Assembly: GCF_031458235.1 (NCBI RefSeq)
Contig: NZ_JAVDYB010000001.1
Coordinates: 6,204,501-6,268,500 of the forward strand
Length of the DNA stretch: 64,000 nucleotides
DNA from: Catenuloplanes atrovinosus
GTDB lineage: Bacteria > Actinomycetota > Actinomycetes > Mycobacteriales > Micromonosporaceae
Reading direction: 5' to 3'
The translations under genes were made by a program, and so were the position numbers. Each line of letters starts with the position of its first letter. The first letter of the stretch is position 1. The notes under the pieces are model-generated. The model was not told the DNA's origin. It saw nothing but the letters and a program-made list of their open reading frames with translations, and did no database searches. This document shows positions 45,753 through 55,700 of the stretch, in pieces.

Positions 45753-47291
45753 TCAGGCGGGCGGCAGGCCGGCGTGGATGGTGCGGACGGTGGTGATGGT
45801 GTCGGCCTCGGCGGCGGTCTTGTCGTCGCGGTAGCGCAGGACGCGGGCGAAGCGGAGCGCGACGCCGCCCGGATAGCGAGGGCTGGTCTGGACGCCGTCG
45901 AAGGCGATCTCCACCACCTGCTCCGGGCGCACCGTGACCACCCAGTCCCCGCGGTCGACGGCCAAGGACAGGAACCGTTCGGTCTGCCAGCGCAGCAACT
46001 CGTCGGTGAGGCCCTTGAAGGTCTTGCCGAGCATGACGAAGCCGCCGGTCTCCTCGTCGCGTGCGCCGAGGTGCAGGTTGGACAGCCAGCCCTTGCGGCG
46101 GCCGCTGCCCCACTCGACGGCGAGGACGACCAGGTCGAGTGTGTGCCGGGGCTTGACCTTGACCCAGGCGCCGCCGCGGCGGCCGGAGTCGTACGGCGCG
46201 TCCGGCGACTTGATCACCACGCCCTCCTGGCCGGCGCGGACGGCGGTGGCGAACAGTTCCGCGCCGCGCTCGGGCGTGTCGGCCAGCGCTCGGCCGACGA
46301 TCAGCTCGGCGGGCAGCGTGTCCGCGAGCGCGGCCCAGCGTGTGGTGCCCGGCGCGTCCAGCAGGTCGGTGCCGTCGAGGTGCAGGAGATCGAAGAAGTA
46401 CGGCGTGAGCACCGTGCCGGTCGCGGAGACCGTGCCGCTCGCGCGCGTGGCGGCGCGGGCCGAGGTCTCCTGGAACGGGCGCGGGCGGCCGGTGGCGTCC
46501 AGCGCGATCGCCTCGCCGTCCAGCACCAGGTCGCCCGGGGGCAGCGCGCGGACGGCGGAGACCACCTCGGGGATGCGGCCGGTGATGTCGTCGAGGCTGC
46601 GGGTGAAGACCGCCACGTCGGAGCCGGCGCGGTGCACCTGGATGCGGATGCCGTCGAGCTTCACGTCGACCATCGCGGGCGCGCCGGTGCTCTCCAGCGC
46701 GTCCGCCACCGTGGGCGCGCTCTGCGCCAGCATCGGCGCGAGCGGCCGGCCGACCCGCAGCGTGAACTCGGCGAGGGCGGCGGCGCCGCCGTGCAGCGCG
46801 GCCGCGGCCACGGTCTTGAGGTCGCCGCTGAGCAGCAGCGCGCGGCGGACGGCCGCGGCGGGGATGTCGGCGGCCTTGGCGATCGCGTCCGCGAGTATGC
46901 CGGCCTGCGCGCCCTGGCGCAGTTCGCCGCTGAACAGGCCGGTGAGCAGCCGCTGCTCCTCCGCGGTGGCGGCGGCGAAGAGCGCGCCGACCAGCGCGCG
47001 GCGGGTGGCCTGGGAGCCGGCACCGGACACGGCGGACAGTTCTGCGATGGCCGCGTCGACGGCACCGACGGTGAGGGTCGGCTCGGCCGCGGGCGCTGGC
47101 AGGTCACGCAGGCTCGCGTAGCCGACGCCGGTCTGCCGCTGCCGCAGCTCACCCGCGAGGTACGCCGCGCCGGCCGTCACCTCGCCCGGATCGAGCCCGC
47201 GCAGCGCGCCGGCCAGCAGCTCGATCTTCGCCTTCCGCGCGGACGTGGCCGCCACGGCGGACGAGGTGGCTGCCAGATCAATGAACCTCAC
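45753..47291 (-). CDS. ATP-dependent DNA ligase (LigB-like)
   Basis: A 512-residue ligase that seals nicks using ATP. The nucleotidyl-lysine motif is VDVKLDGIRIQVHR, followed by VFTRSLDDITGRIPEV, LDGEAIALD, FFDLLHLDG, EGVVIKSPDAPYDSGRRGGAWVKVKP and an OB-fold C-terminus. An N-terminal helical domain of about 190 residues precedes the core, as in mycobacterial LigB (about 507 residues). The start is GTG 47291 with AGGATGGA upstream. It follows the short DUF222-like gene by 30 bp on the same strand. It would act alongside the NAD-dependent ligase expected elsewhere. Confidence 0.92.
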   Translation of the reverse strand: MRFIDLAATSSAVAATSARKAKIELLAGALRGLDPGEVTAGAAYLAGELRQRQTGVGYASLRDLPAPAAEPTLTVGAVDAAIAELSAVSGAGSQATRRALVGALFAAATAEEQRLLTGLFSGELRQGAQAGILADAIAKAADIPAAAVRRALLLSGDLKTVAAAALHGGAAALAEFTLRVGRPLAPMLAQSAPTVADALESTGAPAMVDVKLDGIRIQVHRAGSDVAVFTRSLDDITGRIPEVVSAVRALPPGDLVLDGEAIALDATGRPRPFQETSARAATRASGTVSATGTVLTPYFFDLLHLDGTDLLDAPGTTRWAALADTLPAELIVGRALADTPERGAELFATAVRAGQEGVVIKSPDAPYDSGRRGGAWVKVKPRHTLDLVVLAVEWGSGRRKGWLSNLHLGARDEETGGFVMLGKTFKGLTDELLRWQTERFLSLAVDRGDWVVTVRPEQVVEIAFDGVQTSPRYPGGVALRFARVLRYRDDKTAAEADTITTVRTIHAGLPPA

Positions 47292-47320
47292 GGGTCCATC
47301 CTGGCAGCCACCCCTGACAT

Positions 47321-47530
47321 TTATGCGGCAACGGGCGGCTCGACGATGCGGAGGCCGCGAGCGCGGACCGCGTCGGCGAGGCGGGCGAGCTGGCCGTCCA
47401 CCTTGACCAGCGCGGCGGAGAGCTCGTCGAGGTGCTCGGTGAGGGCGGCGTCGTCCCACCCGGAGACGTCCACGTCCCCCAGCGCGCTCACGGCGGCGTC
47501 CAGCCGCGCGATCACATCATTCGTACTCAT
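47321..47530 (-). CDS. Short DUF222-like protein
   Basis: A 69-residue, helical, acidic protein: MSTNDVIARLDAAVSALGDVDVSGWDDAALTEHLDELSAALVKVDGQLARLADAVRARGLRIVEPPVAA. The pattern of a D-x-S-x-x-xD-A-x-L-x-x-x-x-x-L segment followed by a long helix resembles the N-terminus of DUF222/HNH (13E12-type) proteins, here without the nuclease. It may be a remnant or a small protein in its own right. The palindrome CATTCGTAC-TCAT-GTACGAATG lies across its start codon and could be an operator. Confidence 0.55.
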   Translation of the reverse strand: MSTNDVIARLDAAVSALGDVDVSGWDDAALTEHLDELSAALVKVDGQLARLADAVRARGLRIVEPPVAA

Positions 47531-47539
47531 GTACGAATG
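47518..47539. promoter_or_regulatory. Palindrome across a start codon, candidate operator
   Basis: CATTCGTAC (47518-47526) and GTACGAATG (47531-47539) form a perfect 9-bp dyad around TCAT; the minus-strand ATG of the short DUF222-like gene lies in the centre. A protein bound here, or the hairpin in the mRNA, would block its translation start, and could also influence the ligase gene behind it. Confidence 0.45.
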
Positions 47540-47548
47540 CTAGCGCAT

Positions 47549-48913
47549 TCAGCCCTTGTGGAGTGCTTTCGCCACAGTCGACAGCAGGAGCGCCTCCGCG
47601 AGGCACGCGCGCTGGAACTCGCCCAGGTGCAGGCTCTCGTTCGGCCCGTGCGCCTTGGAGTGCGGGTCCTCCACGCCGGTGACCAGGATCGCCGCCCCCG
47701 GGAAGAGGTCCTGGAACGTGGCGATGAACGGGATCGATCCGCCGATGCCCACGTCCACCGGCTCGACGCCGTCCCAGGCGGTACGGAACGCGTCGCGCGC
47801 GGCGTCGAACGCGGGGCCGGTCGCGTCGATGACCGACGGCGAGCCGTCCTGCTCCAGCGTGATCGTGACCCGCGCGCCCCACGGCGCGTGCTTCTCCAGG
47901 TGCGAGGTGAGCGCCGCGAACGCGGACTTCGGGTCGTCGCCGGGCGCGAGCCGCAGGTTGAGCTTCGCCTTCGCGGACGGGACCAGCGCGTTCGGCGCCT
48001 CCGCGGTGGGCGGTGCGTCGATGCCGAGGATGGCCAGCGCCGGCTTGGTCCACATCCGGTCGGTGAGCCGGTCGGTGCCGATGAACCGGACGCCGTCGAG
48101 CATCCCGGCCTCGGCGCGCAGCCGCTCCTCCGGGTAGTCGAGCGCGGAGACCGCGCGGCCGACCAGCCCGTCCACCGCCACGTCGCCGGCCTCGGTGTGC
48201 AGCGTGCCGAGCAGCTTGACCAGCGCGGTGAGCGCGTCCGGCGCGACGCCGCCGAACATGCCGCTGTGCACCGCGCTGTCCAGCACCCGCACCTCGACGA
48301 ACGCGTTGACGATGCCGCGCAGCGAGGTGGTCAGCGCGGGCACGCCGACCTCCCAGTTCGACGAGTCGGCGATCACGATGACGTCCGCGGAGAGCTCGTC
48401 GCGGTGCGCCTCGAGCAGCGCGTCCAGCGACTCGGAGCCGTACTCCTCCTCGCCCTCGATGAACAGCACCACGCCGACCGGCAGCGCGTCACCGTACGCC
48501 CGGAGCGCCGCGACGTGCGCCATCACGCCCGCCTTGTCGTCGGCGGCGCCGCGGCCGTAGAGCCGGCCGTCGCGCTCGACCGGCTCGAACGGGTCGCTCT
48601 CCCACATGCTCCGGTCGCCGATCGGCTGCACGTCGTGGTGCGCGTAGAGCAGCACCGTGGGCGCGCCGGGCGGGGCGGCCTTGGTCCCGATCACGGCGGG
48701 CTGGCCGCCGGCCCGGACGATCCGGGTCTCCAGGCCCTCGGCGCGCAGCAGCTCGGCGACCGCCTCCGCGGAGCGCTCCACGTGCGAGAAGTCGAAGCCC
48801 TCGAAGGCGATTCCGGGAATCCGGACGAGCCGCTCCAGGTCGGCGCGCACGCCCGGCATCTCCCGCAGGATCGCCGCGCGGATCGCCGCCTCATCCATGA
48901 TCGAATCCGTCAT
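47549..48913 (-). CDS. M20 family dipeptidase
   Basis: A di-zinc metallopeptidase of 454 residues. The first metal His and catalytic Asp are in LLYAHHDVQP, the bridging Asp in LYGRGAADDKAG, and the Glu pair in LFIEGEEEYGS; the dimerisation domain and the last His in GVEDPHSKAHGPNE follow. This is the CNDP/PepV-like subgroup and it probably cleaves dipeptides in the cytosol. The ATG at 48913 has no good ribosome binding site; the ATG five codons later (MDEAAIRAA) is an alternative start. Confidence 0.92.
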   Translation of the reverse strand: MTDSIMDEAAIRAAILREMPGVRADLERLVRIPGIAFEGFDFSHVERSAEAVAELLRAEGLETRIVRAGGQPAVIGTKAAPPGAPTVLLYAHHDVQPIGDRSMWESDPFEPVERDGRLYGRGAADDKAGVMAHVAALRAYGDALPVGVVLFIEGEEEYGSESLDALLEAHRDELSADVIVIADSSNWEVGVPALTTSLRGIVNAFVEVRVLDSAVHSGMFGGVAPDALTALVKLLGTLHTEAGDVAVDGLVGRAVSALDYPEERLRAEAGMLDGVRFIGTDRLTDRMWTKPALAILGIDAPPTAEAPNALVPSAKAKLNLRLAPGDDPKSAFAALTSHLEKHAPWGARVTITLEQDGSPSVIDATGPAFDAARDAFRTAWDGVEPVDVGIGGSIPFIATFQDLFPGAAILVTGVEDPHSKAHGPNESLHLGEFQRACLAEALLLSTVAKALHKG

Positions 48914-48938
48914 GGCGACAATCCTATTGCCGGTCGCC

Positions 48939-50048
48939 TTACTGCTGGTCGGCGCCGCCGTCCGCGCCCGGCGGGCGTCGCCGTGCGGCGCGGGCCGCGG
49001 AGTCGGCCGCGGTGCTCGCCCAGTCGCGCGCCTTGCCCGCCTGGCTGCCGGCCCACTCGCCGATGTCGGCCGCGCCGCCGCCGAGCCGCCGCACCAGGCC
49101 GACCAGCGGGTCGGGCGAGTTGGCGAACGACTCGCGGTACGCCTCCGCGGCCTCCTTGGCGGCGTCGCTGACGCTGGCGTCACGGTCCGTGTCGCGGTGC
49201 GGGTAGTCGCCGCCGAGAATCCGCGCGTACGCCCCCGAGTCGATCCACTGGCGCAGGTCGGCCGCGCGCGCGACCGGCACCGGGTGGCTGCTCCACGCGG
49301 TCATCCGCAGCTTGTGCAGGCTGTCGCGCACGTCGCCGCCGCCCGCGTACTCCGCGGCCTGCTCCAGGAACGCGGTGGTGTCGATCTGGCTGAGGTCGCC
49401 GCCGCCCGCCAGCTTCATCAGCAGGCGCAGCGCGGCGGCCGGGTCCTGCCCGGCGAGCAGGCCGGCGCGGTCGGCGGAGAGCTCGGCCTTGCGCCACCAC
49501 TCGTACATCGCCGCGATGATCGCCCGGAGCGCGATCGCGCCGATCGGCAGCCAGGCCAGGTTCGTCGCCCAGCGGGTCAGCACCATCAGGATGGTCTTGT
49601 AGACCGCGTGGCCGCTGCGCACGTGCCCCAGCTCGTGCCCCAGCAGGGTGCGCAGCTCCTCGTCGTCGAGCTGCTGGATCGCGCCCGTGGTGATCACGAT
49701 GAACGGCCGGTCCAGCCCGATCGCCCGGCCGCCGATCATCGGGTTCTGCTCGACGAAGAGCTCGGGCAGCTCGGCGATGTCGAGCGTGGCGCCGGCCTCC
49801 GCGTACCGCGCGTAGACCGAGGGGTATTGGCGGTGGTCCACGCGAATGCCGCCGGCCAGGTAGGAGAGGCGGAAGCCGCGCTCGTTCCACATGCCGAAGA
49901 ACGCCTTGACCACGTCGTCGAAGCCGCGCAGCTCGCGGAGCGCGGTGAGCGCGCCCCGGTCGGCCGGGTGTTCCCAGGCGCGGGAGCTGATGCCGGTGAG
50001 CGTCACCCGCCGCCGGGCCGGTGTGCCGCCAGTCGTGTCGGTGCTCAT
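48939..50048 (-). CDS. M48 family metalloprotease
   Basis: A 369-residue protein with the zinc motif in LLGHELGHVRSGHAVYK (HExxH) and the third ligand in ELSADRAGLL. Two hydrophobic stretches after the active site (ILMVLTRWATNLAWLPIGAIALRAIIAAM) suggest membrane association, as in HtpX-like proteases. The C-terminal 80 residues are Ala/Asp/Arg-rich. GGGGAGCGAGAG precedes the ATG. It lies 25 bp upstream of the dipeptidase gene on the same strand, so the two may be co-transcribed. Confidence 0.88.
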   Translation of the reverse strand: MSTDTTGGTPARRRVTLTGISSRAWEHPADRGALTALRELRGFDDVVKAFFGMWNERGFRLSYLAGGIRVDHRQYPSVYARYAEAGATLDIAELPELFVEQNPMIGGRAIGLDRPFIVITTGAIQQLDDEELRTLLGHELGHVRSGHAVYKTILMVLTRWATNLAWLPIGAIALRAIIAAMYEWWRKAELSADRAGLLAGQDPAAALRLLMKLAGGGDLSQIDTTAFLEQAAEYAGGGDVRDSLHKLRMTAWSSHPVPVARAADLRQWIDSGAYARILGGDYPHRDTDRDASVSDAAKEAAEAYRESFANSPDPLVGLVRRLGGGAADIGEWAGSQAGKARDWASTAADSAARAARRRPPGADGGADQQ

Positions 50049-50166
50049 CTCTCGCTCCCCGGAGTGGCTTGGCTCGGACTCCTGCGATCGTGCCCCAGTC
50101 CGTCAAACGGCGTCCATGCCCGCCGCGCGATCGGTCACCCTGAGTTTCCCCCTAGGGTTCGATCTT

Positions 50167-50832
50167 CTACTGCCGCCTGATCGCCTCGCCCGCGATCTCG
50201 ATCCGGACGCGCTTGCCGACCAGCACGCCGCCGCTCTCCAGCACCACGTTCCAGCGGAGGCCGAACTCCTCGCGGTTGATGTCGGTGTGCGCGCTGAAAC
50301 CCACGATGTCCCGGCCGTACGGGTCGCGCCGCGCGCCGCCGAACTCCACCTTCAGCTCGACCGGCTGGATGACGTCGCGGATGCGCAGGTCGCCGGCGAG
50401 CACGAACCGGCCGGAGCGCCGGGCCGTCGGCTGCGGCATGTCCACCGCGCGGCGGGTGATCCGGTTGGCGGCACGCAGTGAGGCCCAGGAGAAGATGGCG
50501 TCGTCCGGCTCCTCCCATTTCACTCCGGTGCTGCGGAATTCCAGAGTGGGGAATCTCTCGACGTCGAGGAAATCGGCGCCGGAGAGATGCGCGTCACGTT
50601 CCGGATTCGCGGTGTCGATGCTGTTCGTCTGAATGACGGCCGTCACCGTGGATTGCAATGGATCGTCCGCCACGGCTATCCTCGCCCACCCCTTGGTGAA
50701 CTCTCCGCGCACCGGGCTGACCATCATGTGCTGCGCCGTGAAGCCCACTCGCTTGTGCGCCTCGTCCAGCTCGTAGATGCCGGGAGAGGGGATGACCAAG
50801 CCATTCCACTCCCGCGTCGGGCTGTCGGCCAT
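50167..50832 (-). CDS. YceI family protein
   Basis: A 221-residue lipocalin-like protein: GIYELDEAHKRVGFTAQHMMVSPVRGEFTKGWARI, SIDTANPERDAHLSGADFLDVERFPTLEFRST and VELKVEFGGARRDPYGRDIVGFSAHTDINREEFGLRWN are the YceI pattern for binding of isoprenoid-like lipids. There is no signal peptide, so it is cytosolic, as in many actinobacteria. About 25 residues around PDDAIFSWASLRAANRITRRAVDMPQPTARRSG form an insertion compared with the compact family core. Its upstream gap is AT-rich and shared with the divergent chemotaxis receptor. Confidence 0.9.
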   Translation of the reverse strand: MADSPTREWNGLVIPSPGIYELDEAHKRVGFTAQHMMVSPVRGEFTKGWARIAVADDPLQSTVTAVIQTNSIDTANPERDAHLSGADFLDVERFPTLEFRSTGVKWEEPDDAIFSWASLRAANRITRRAVDMPQPTARRSGRFVLAGDLRIRDVIQPVELKVEFGGARRDPYGRDIVGFSAHTDINREEFGLRWNVVLESGGVLVGKRVRIEIAGEAIRRQ

Positions 50833-51088
50833 CGCTTTACGTACCCCCCGATTTGCCTTTTGTTCGCCGGCCCTTCAATGAGGGCCGCGTTGAGCCGTGA
50901 ACGATTAGACCACAGCATTTCATGCATGTTACAGGCGGTTCACCGTGACATTTGGCGGGCGACCCGGCAGAGCGGGCGCGGATGATAGCGACCGCCGGCC
51001 GTCACGTCCGCAGAAGCCAGGAAGCTACTGCCACATAACGGGCGAATGACATATTTGTGTCCTAGGACCCGGCCGGATGGGGAGAGCG

Positions 51089-52687
51089 ATGACAGGACCG
51101 GTGGCCGCGTTCCGCAACCTGCGGGTCGCGGGGAAGCTGGCACTGAGCTTCACCGTGGTGCTGCTGCTGGCGCTGGTGATCGGGCTGGTCGGCATGGTGC
51201 AACTGCGCCAGGCGCAGGACCGGTTGCAGGGCATGTACCGGGACAGCCTCCAGGCGATCTACTGGCTTGGCCTGGTCGACACCGCCAACCAGGAGGCCGC
51301 GCGGGAACTCTTCAACTACGCGATCGCGCCCACCGAGGCGGAGATCGCGCAGGTCCAGGAGGAGATCGCCACCACGGACGAGACGCTGGACACCAACTGG
51401 GGGCTCTACACCGCCACGGACATGACCGGCCGGGAGGAGGCGCGCGACCGGTTCGACGCCGCACTCGCCGAATTCCGGCAGGTACGTACCGGGACGCTGA
51501 TCCCGGCAGCCGAGTCCAGCGACTTCGATGCGTTCCTCACCGCCTACAACGCGCAGGGCAAGGCGCTGGAGACCGCGATGAGCGCGGCACTGGACGACCT
51601 CCAGACGATCGAGGACACCGCCGCGCAGCGGGCACTCGACGACGCCACCTCGGCCTCCCGTGCGGCCACGCTGCTCATCTGGCTGCTCATCGCCGGCGCG
51701 GTAGCGGTCAGCGTGGTCGTCGTGATCGTGGTGAGCCGCATGATCGCCGGGCCGCTGACCCGTACCGTCGCGGTGCTCAACGGGCTCGCCGAGGGCCGGC
51801 TCGACGAGCGCCTCGACGTGACGAGCCGCGACGAGGTCGGCCGGATGGCCACATCGCTCAACGCGGCGCTGGACCGCATCTCCGGCGCCATGCGGGAGAT
51901 CGCCACCAACGTCGACACGCTCGCCTCCGCCAGCGAGGAACTGTCCGCGGTCGCCGGCACCGTCAACGACTCCGCCGCGCGCTCATCCGCCCAGGCCCAG
52001 GCCGCCTCGTCCGCCGCGGAGCAGATCAGCGTCAACATCTCCACGATCGCGGCCGGCAGCGACGAGATCGGCGCCTCCATCTCCGAGATCGCCCGCTCCA
52101 CCTCCAGCGCCGCCGACGTCGCGGCCGGTGCCGTCACCGCCTCCGCCCGCGCCGGCGAGATCCTCGACCAGCTCGGCGCGTCGTCCGCCGAGATCGGCAA
52201 CGTGGTCAAGCTGATCACCTCGATCGCGGAGCAGACCAACCTGCTGGCGCTGAACGCCACCATCGAGGCCGCGCGCGCCGGCGACGCGGGCAAGGGCTTC
52301 GCGGTGGTCGCCTCCGAGGTCAAGGACCTGGCCCAGGAGACCGCGCGGGCCACCGGCGACATCTCCGCCCGGGTCGCCGCCATCCAGTCCGACGCCGACG
52401 CCGCGGTCGCCGCGATCGCCGCCATCAGCGACGTCATCGAACAGATCAACGCCACCCAGACCGCGATCGCGGCCGCGGTCGAGCAGCAGACCGCCACCAC
52501 CGCCGAGATGAGCCGCAACGTCAACGAGGTCGCCACCGGCTCCTCCGAGATCAGCTCCAACGTCACCGGCGTCGCCGAGGCCGCCGCCGAAACCACCGGC
52601 GCGGCCGCGAACACCGAGCAGACCTCGGCGGAACTGGCCCGGGTGGCGGCGGCACTCCAGCGCAACCTGGCCCTGTTCCGCTACTGA
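51089..52687 (+). CDS. Methyl-accepting chemotaxis protein
   Basis: A 532-residue membrane receptor that signals to CheA/CheW. From ATG 51089 (GGGGAGAG just upstream) it has a first transmembrane helix ([21 protein letters not shown]), an extracytoplasmic four-helix sensor of about 150 residues, a second helix ([23 protein letters not shown]), a HAMP domain ([27 protein letters not shown]) and the signalling tip [37 protein letters not shown]. There is no C-terminal CheR-tethering pentapeptide. No other chemotaxis gene is nearby. Its presence suggests a motile stage in the life cycle. Confidence 0.94.
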   Translation: MTGPVAAFRNLRVAGKLALSFTVVLLLALVIGLVGMVQLRQAQDRLQGMYRDSLQAIYWLGLVDTANQEAARELFNYAIAPTEAEIAQVQEEIATTDETLDTNWGLYTATDMTGREEARDRFDAALAEFRQVRTGTLIPAAESSDFDAFLTAYNAQGKALETAMSAALDDLQTIEDTAAQRALDDATSASRAATLLIWLLIAGAVAVSVVVVIVVSRMIAGPLTRTVAVLNGLAEGRLDERLDVTSRDEVGRMATSLNAALDRISGAMREIATNVDTLASASEELSAVAGTVNDSAARSSAQAQAASSAAEQISVNISTIAAGSDEIGASISEIARSTSSAADVAAGAVTASARAGEILDQLGASSAEIGNVVKLITSIAEQTNLLALNATIEAARAGDAGKGFAVVASEVKDLAQETARATGDISARVAAIQSDADAAVAAIAAISDVIEQINATQTAIAAAVEQQTATTAEMSRNVNEVATGSSEISSNVTGVAEAAAETTGAAANTEQTSAELARVAAALQRNLALFRY

Positions 52688-52756
52688 CCGGCCCCGCGAC
52701 GCGAAACGGGTCCACGGGGGAATCCCTTCCCCCGTGGACCCGTCGTTTCCGGTCAG
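52684..52756. terminator. Strong bidirectional terminator with nested outer stem
   Basis: A perfect 17-bp stem, ACGGGTCCACGGGGGAA-TCCC-TTCCCCCGTGGACCCGT (arms 52706-52722 and 52727-52743), separates the convergent receptor and LamG genes. A further 8-bp pair, CTGACCGG (52684-52691) with CCGGTCAG (52749-52756), encloses it and includes the receptor stop codon; the right-hand arm touches the LamG stop. Confidence 0.9.
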
Positions 52757-55700
52757 AGCTGCGTCTGCTCCTGCCGGTTCGCCAGCAGTTGCACCATCGG
52801 CGTGGTCGCGACACCGGTGTAGACCCGCACGTCGTCCACGACACCGGCGAAGTACTGGCCGTACGCGCCGTCGGTCATCGCCCGGCCCACCTGGAGCCCG
52901 CCACCGGCGGCCCAGTCGGACGCGTACGGGACCGTCGCCGTGGCACTCAGCGCGCCGTCGACGTAGAGCGAGGCCGTGTTCAGGAACGCGTTGTAGACCA
53001 GCGCGAGATGCTGACCGCTGTTGTCGGTGCTCACCGCGACACCGCTGTCGATCACCGTCTGCGCCGAGCCGTTCGCGTCGTCATGCGGCAGGACCGCCTC
53101 CCAGCGGCCGGTGGCACCGCACCGGATCACGAACCCGCTCGACCGGGTACCGGCCTGAGAGATCGCCGCGCGGCCGGTGCCGCACTGCGTGGACGCGGCC
53201 TGGACCCGCAAGCTCACGGTGAAGCTGCCATCGGTCGCGGCGACCGGCCCGGCCGTGTACGCGTGGTCGTCGACCCCGTCGAACACCAGGTGGCCCGCGC
53301 CGACCAGGGCCGACCGCAGGGTCGGGTCCGCGTCGAGGTCCGGTGCGTACAGCACCGGCCCCCCGGCCAGCGTCAGGTCCTGTCCGGGTGTGGTGTCGTC
53401 GTCGCTGTAGTACGGCGACGTGTTACCCGCGACCGAGTTCAGCGTCCAGTAGCCGACCCGGCGGGGCGCCAGCTCGGCCAGCGCGGTGATCTGGCCGGGC
53501 ATCACGATCCGGTCGAAGAGCGCCACGTCGGCGACCTCGCCCTTGAAGAAGTCGCGGTAGCCGGCGTGGTGGTAGCGGCGGCCGATCTGTATCGGCCCTT
53601 GTGCGTACCAGCTGGCGTCGACCGAGACGTACCCCTGCACCACTCCGTTGACGTAGAACGTCATCTTCCCCAGCCGCGGGTCCACGACCAGCGCCAGGTG
53701 CGTCCACTCGTTCGGGGTGGCCCGCGTCGGGGTCCAGGCCGAGTGCGAGTCGAGACTGATCACGTCGGTGTGCGGCAGCCGGGCCACCCACGCATCGAGT
53801 TCGGCCTCGTACCCGATCGAGTACGCGTACTGTCCACTGCCGTCGTGGCTGAGCACGGTCTGATCACGGCGTGCTCCGGTGCCGTGGTCCGCCAGCCGTG
53901 CCCACGCCGAGACCGTGTACGGGCGGCTGGTGTCGATCGGCACGGCACCCGCGCCGGTGGTCAGGTGGCCGGCCGCCGTGCCGTTCAGCGCCACGGCGTT
54001 GTCCGTACACCCGGTGGGTGTGTCCTGGCAGGCCGGGCCCGGCACGTCGAACGTCACGCCCGCGCCCGCCGTGGCGGGCAGCGCACCCCGCGCGTCGGCG
54101 GCGGTGGCCGAGCCGGCCGCCTCGTCCAGCGCCCACTCCGCCACCGACGGCCGGTTCGGGACCCAGAACGTGCACACGGATGTCACCGTGGCGTTGTTCG
54201 CCTTGTCGAACGCCTGCACCGTGACGAAGTTCTGCCCGTCCCCGGTCGGCATCCAGTCCACCGACACCGGTCCGCCCGGCGCGGCAGGCGTGAGGACGTT
54301 GTTCGCCGACGGGTTGGTGTTGAACCCGTACCGGTAGGAGACGACGTCCGCCGACGGGCTGTCGAACGTGAAAGTCCCGTACTGCCCCACCGAGCCGATC
54401 CAGTCCTCGCTCTCCACGCACGCCGCCGTGGTGTCACCCGCGTCCGACGCCAGGTACTCCGGTGAGTCGATGTCCGGCCCCACCGGTCGCGTCCGGTCCA
54501 GCACGAACTGGCACTTCGACTGGCCGCCCTCGCCGCTCCACTGGCTGATCGTCCGGTCATCACGCGCCCGGACCTGCCAGGTCACCACCACGTTCTCCGG
54601 GATGTCGGACGGCGCGGTGATGCTGAACTGCGAACCGCTGGCCTTCACGCCGGTGGTGATGAGCCGGGTCACGGTGCTGCCGCCCGCCGGCGTCCAGGAC
54701 ACCTGGAACTCGCCGGTCATGTTCTCGGTGTGCTTGCCCGGCTTGTGGTCCGGGTCGGTGAGCGTGGCCCTCAGCGTGGGGATCGTGTCGGTGTACGGCG
54801 CGTTCGCGCCCGACACGCACGCACCCCCCGGCGTGGTCAGCAGCGAGTTCTGCGCCGGCCGGTTCGGCGTGGAGTTGTAGTTGACCCGCAGCAGCGCGTT
54901 GCCGCAGAAGCGCTTCCACGCCGTACCGTCGGTCTCGCTCGTCGCCTTCAGCAGGAACGTGGTGGTCGACCAGTTCTTCGCGGCGGCCTGCTGCACCGCG
55001 TTCGTCGCGTTGAACTCGACGTTGCGCGAACCACAGCCGACCGTGTTCGTCGGCGACTTCTGCTCCTGCAGCGCCCCCATCGCGGGCTGGTTGTTCCACG
55101 TGGTGCCGGAGCCGATGCCGGCGTTCGCCAGATGCAACGACACCGACCGGGTCACCGGGCCCCACAGGTACGTCATGCCCACGTGGAACTGCGCGCTGAT
55201 GATGCTCTTCCCGCCGTACGGCGTGGGCAGCGCGTACAGGATGCGCTTGACGTCGTTGCCGCCGGCGCAATCGGAGTCCGCGGGCGGGCACAGGCCGACG
55301 CCCGCGTTGCCGCTGAACTTCCAGTTCGGCTGGTTCGGGAACGCCTTCTGGACGCCGGCCCAGCCGGAATTGGTCGTGTCCACCCACACCGGGTCGATGT
55401 ACACCGGCCAACGGGTGTCCTTCGCGGTGAGCATCGCCCGGTCGGGAGTCAGCGTGAGCGTGTCCTTGCTCAACCGCACGCCGAGCTCGGCGCGCTTGGC
55501 GTTGTCCGGTGCCGCGCTCGCCGCGTCGACCGGCGGCGGAGCCGCGGAGCGCGCGTTGGCTCGCGGAGCCGGGCCAGAGTCCCACACGATCGGATCCGCC
55601 GCCTCGAAGAGCGCGCCGCCGGTCGCGGTGTCCACCGCGGCGAGACCCTCACCCCGCTCACGCACGGTCAGCCCGCCGGTACGGACACCGAGGTCCAGCT

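Noticed and set aside
45304-46113. Plus- and minus-strand frames through the dispersed repeats near the ligase gene
   Set aside because: They combine repeat translation with antisense of the ligase and have no ribosome binding site.
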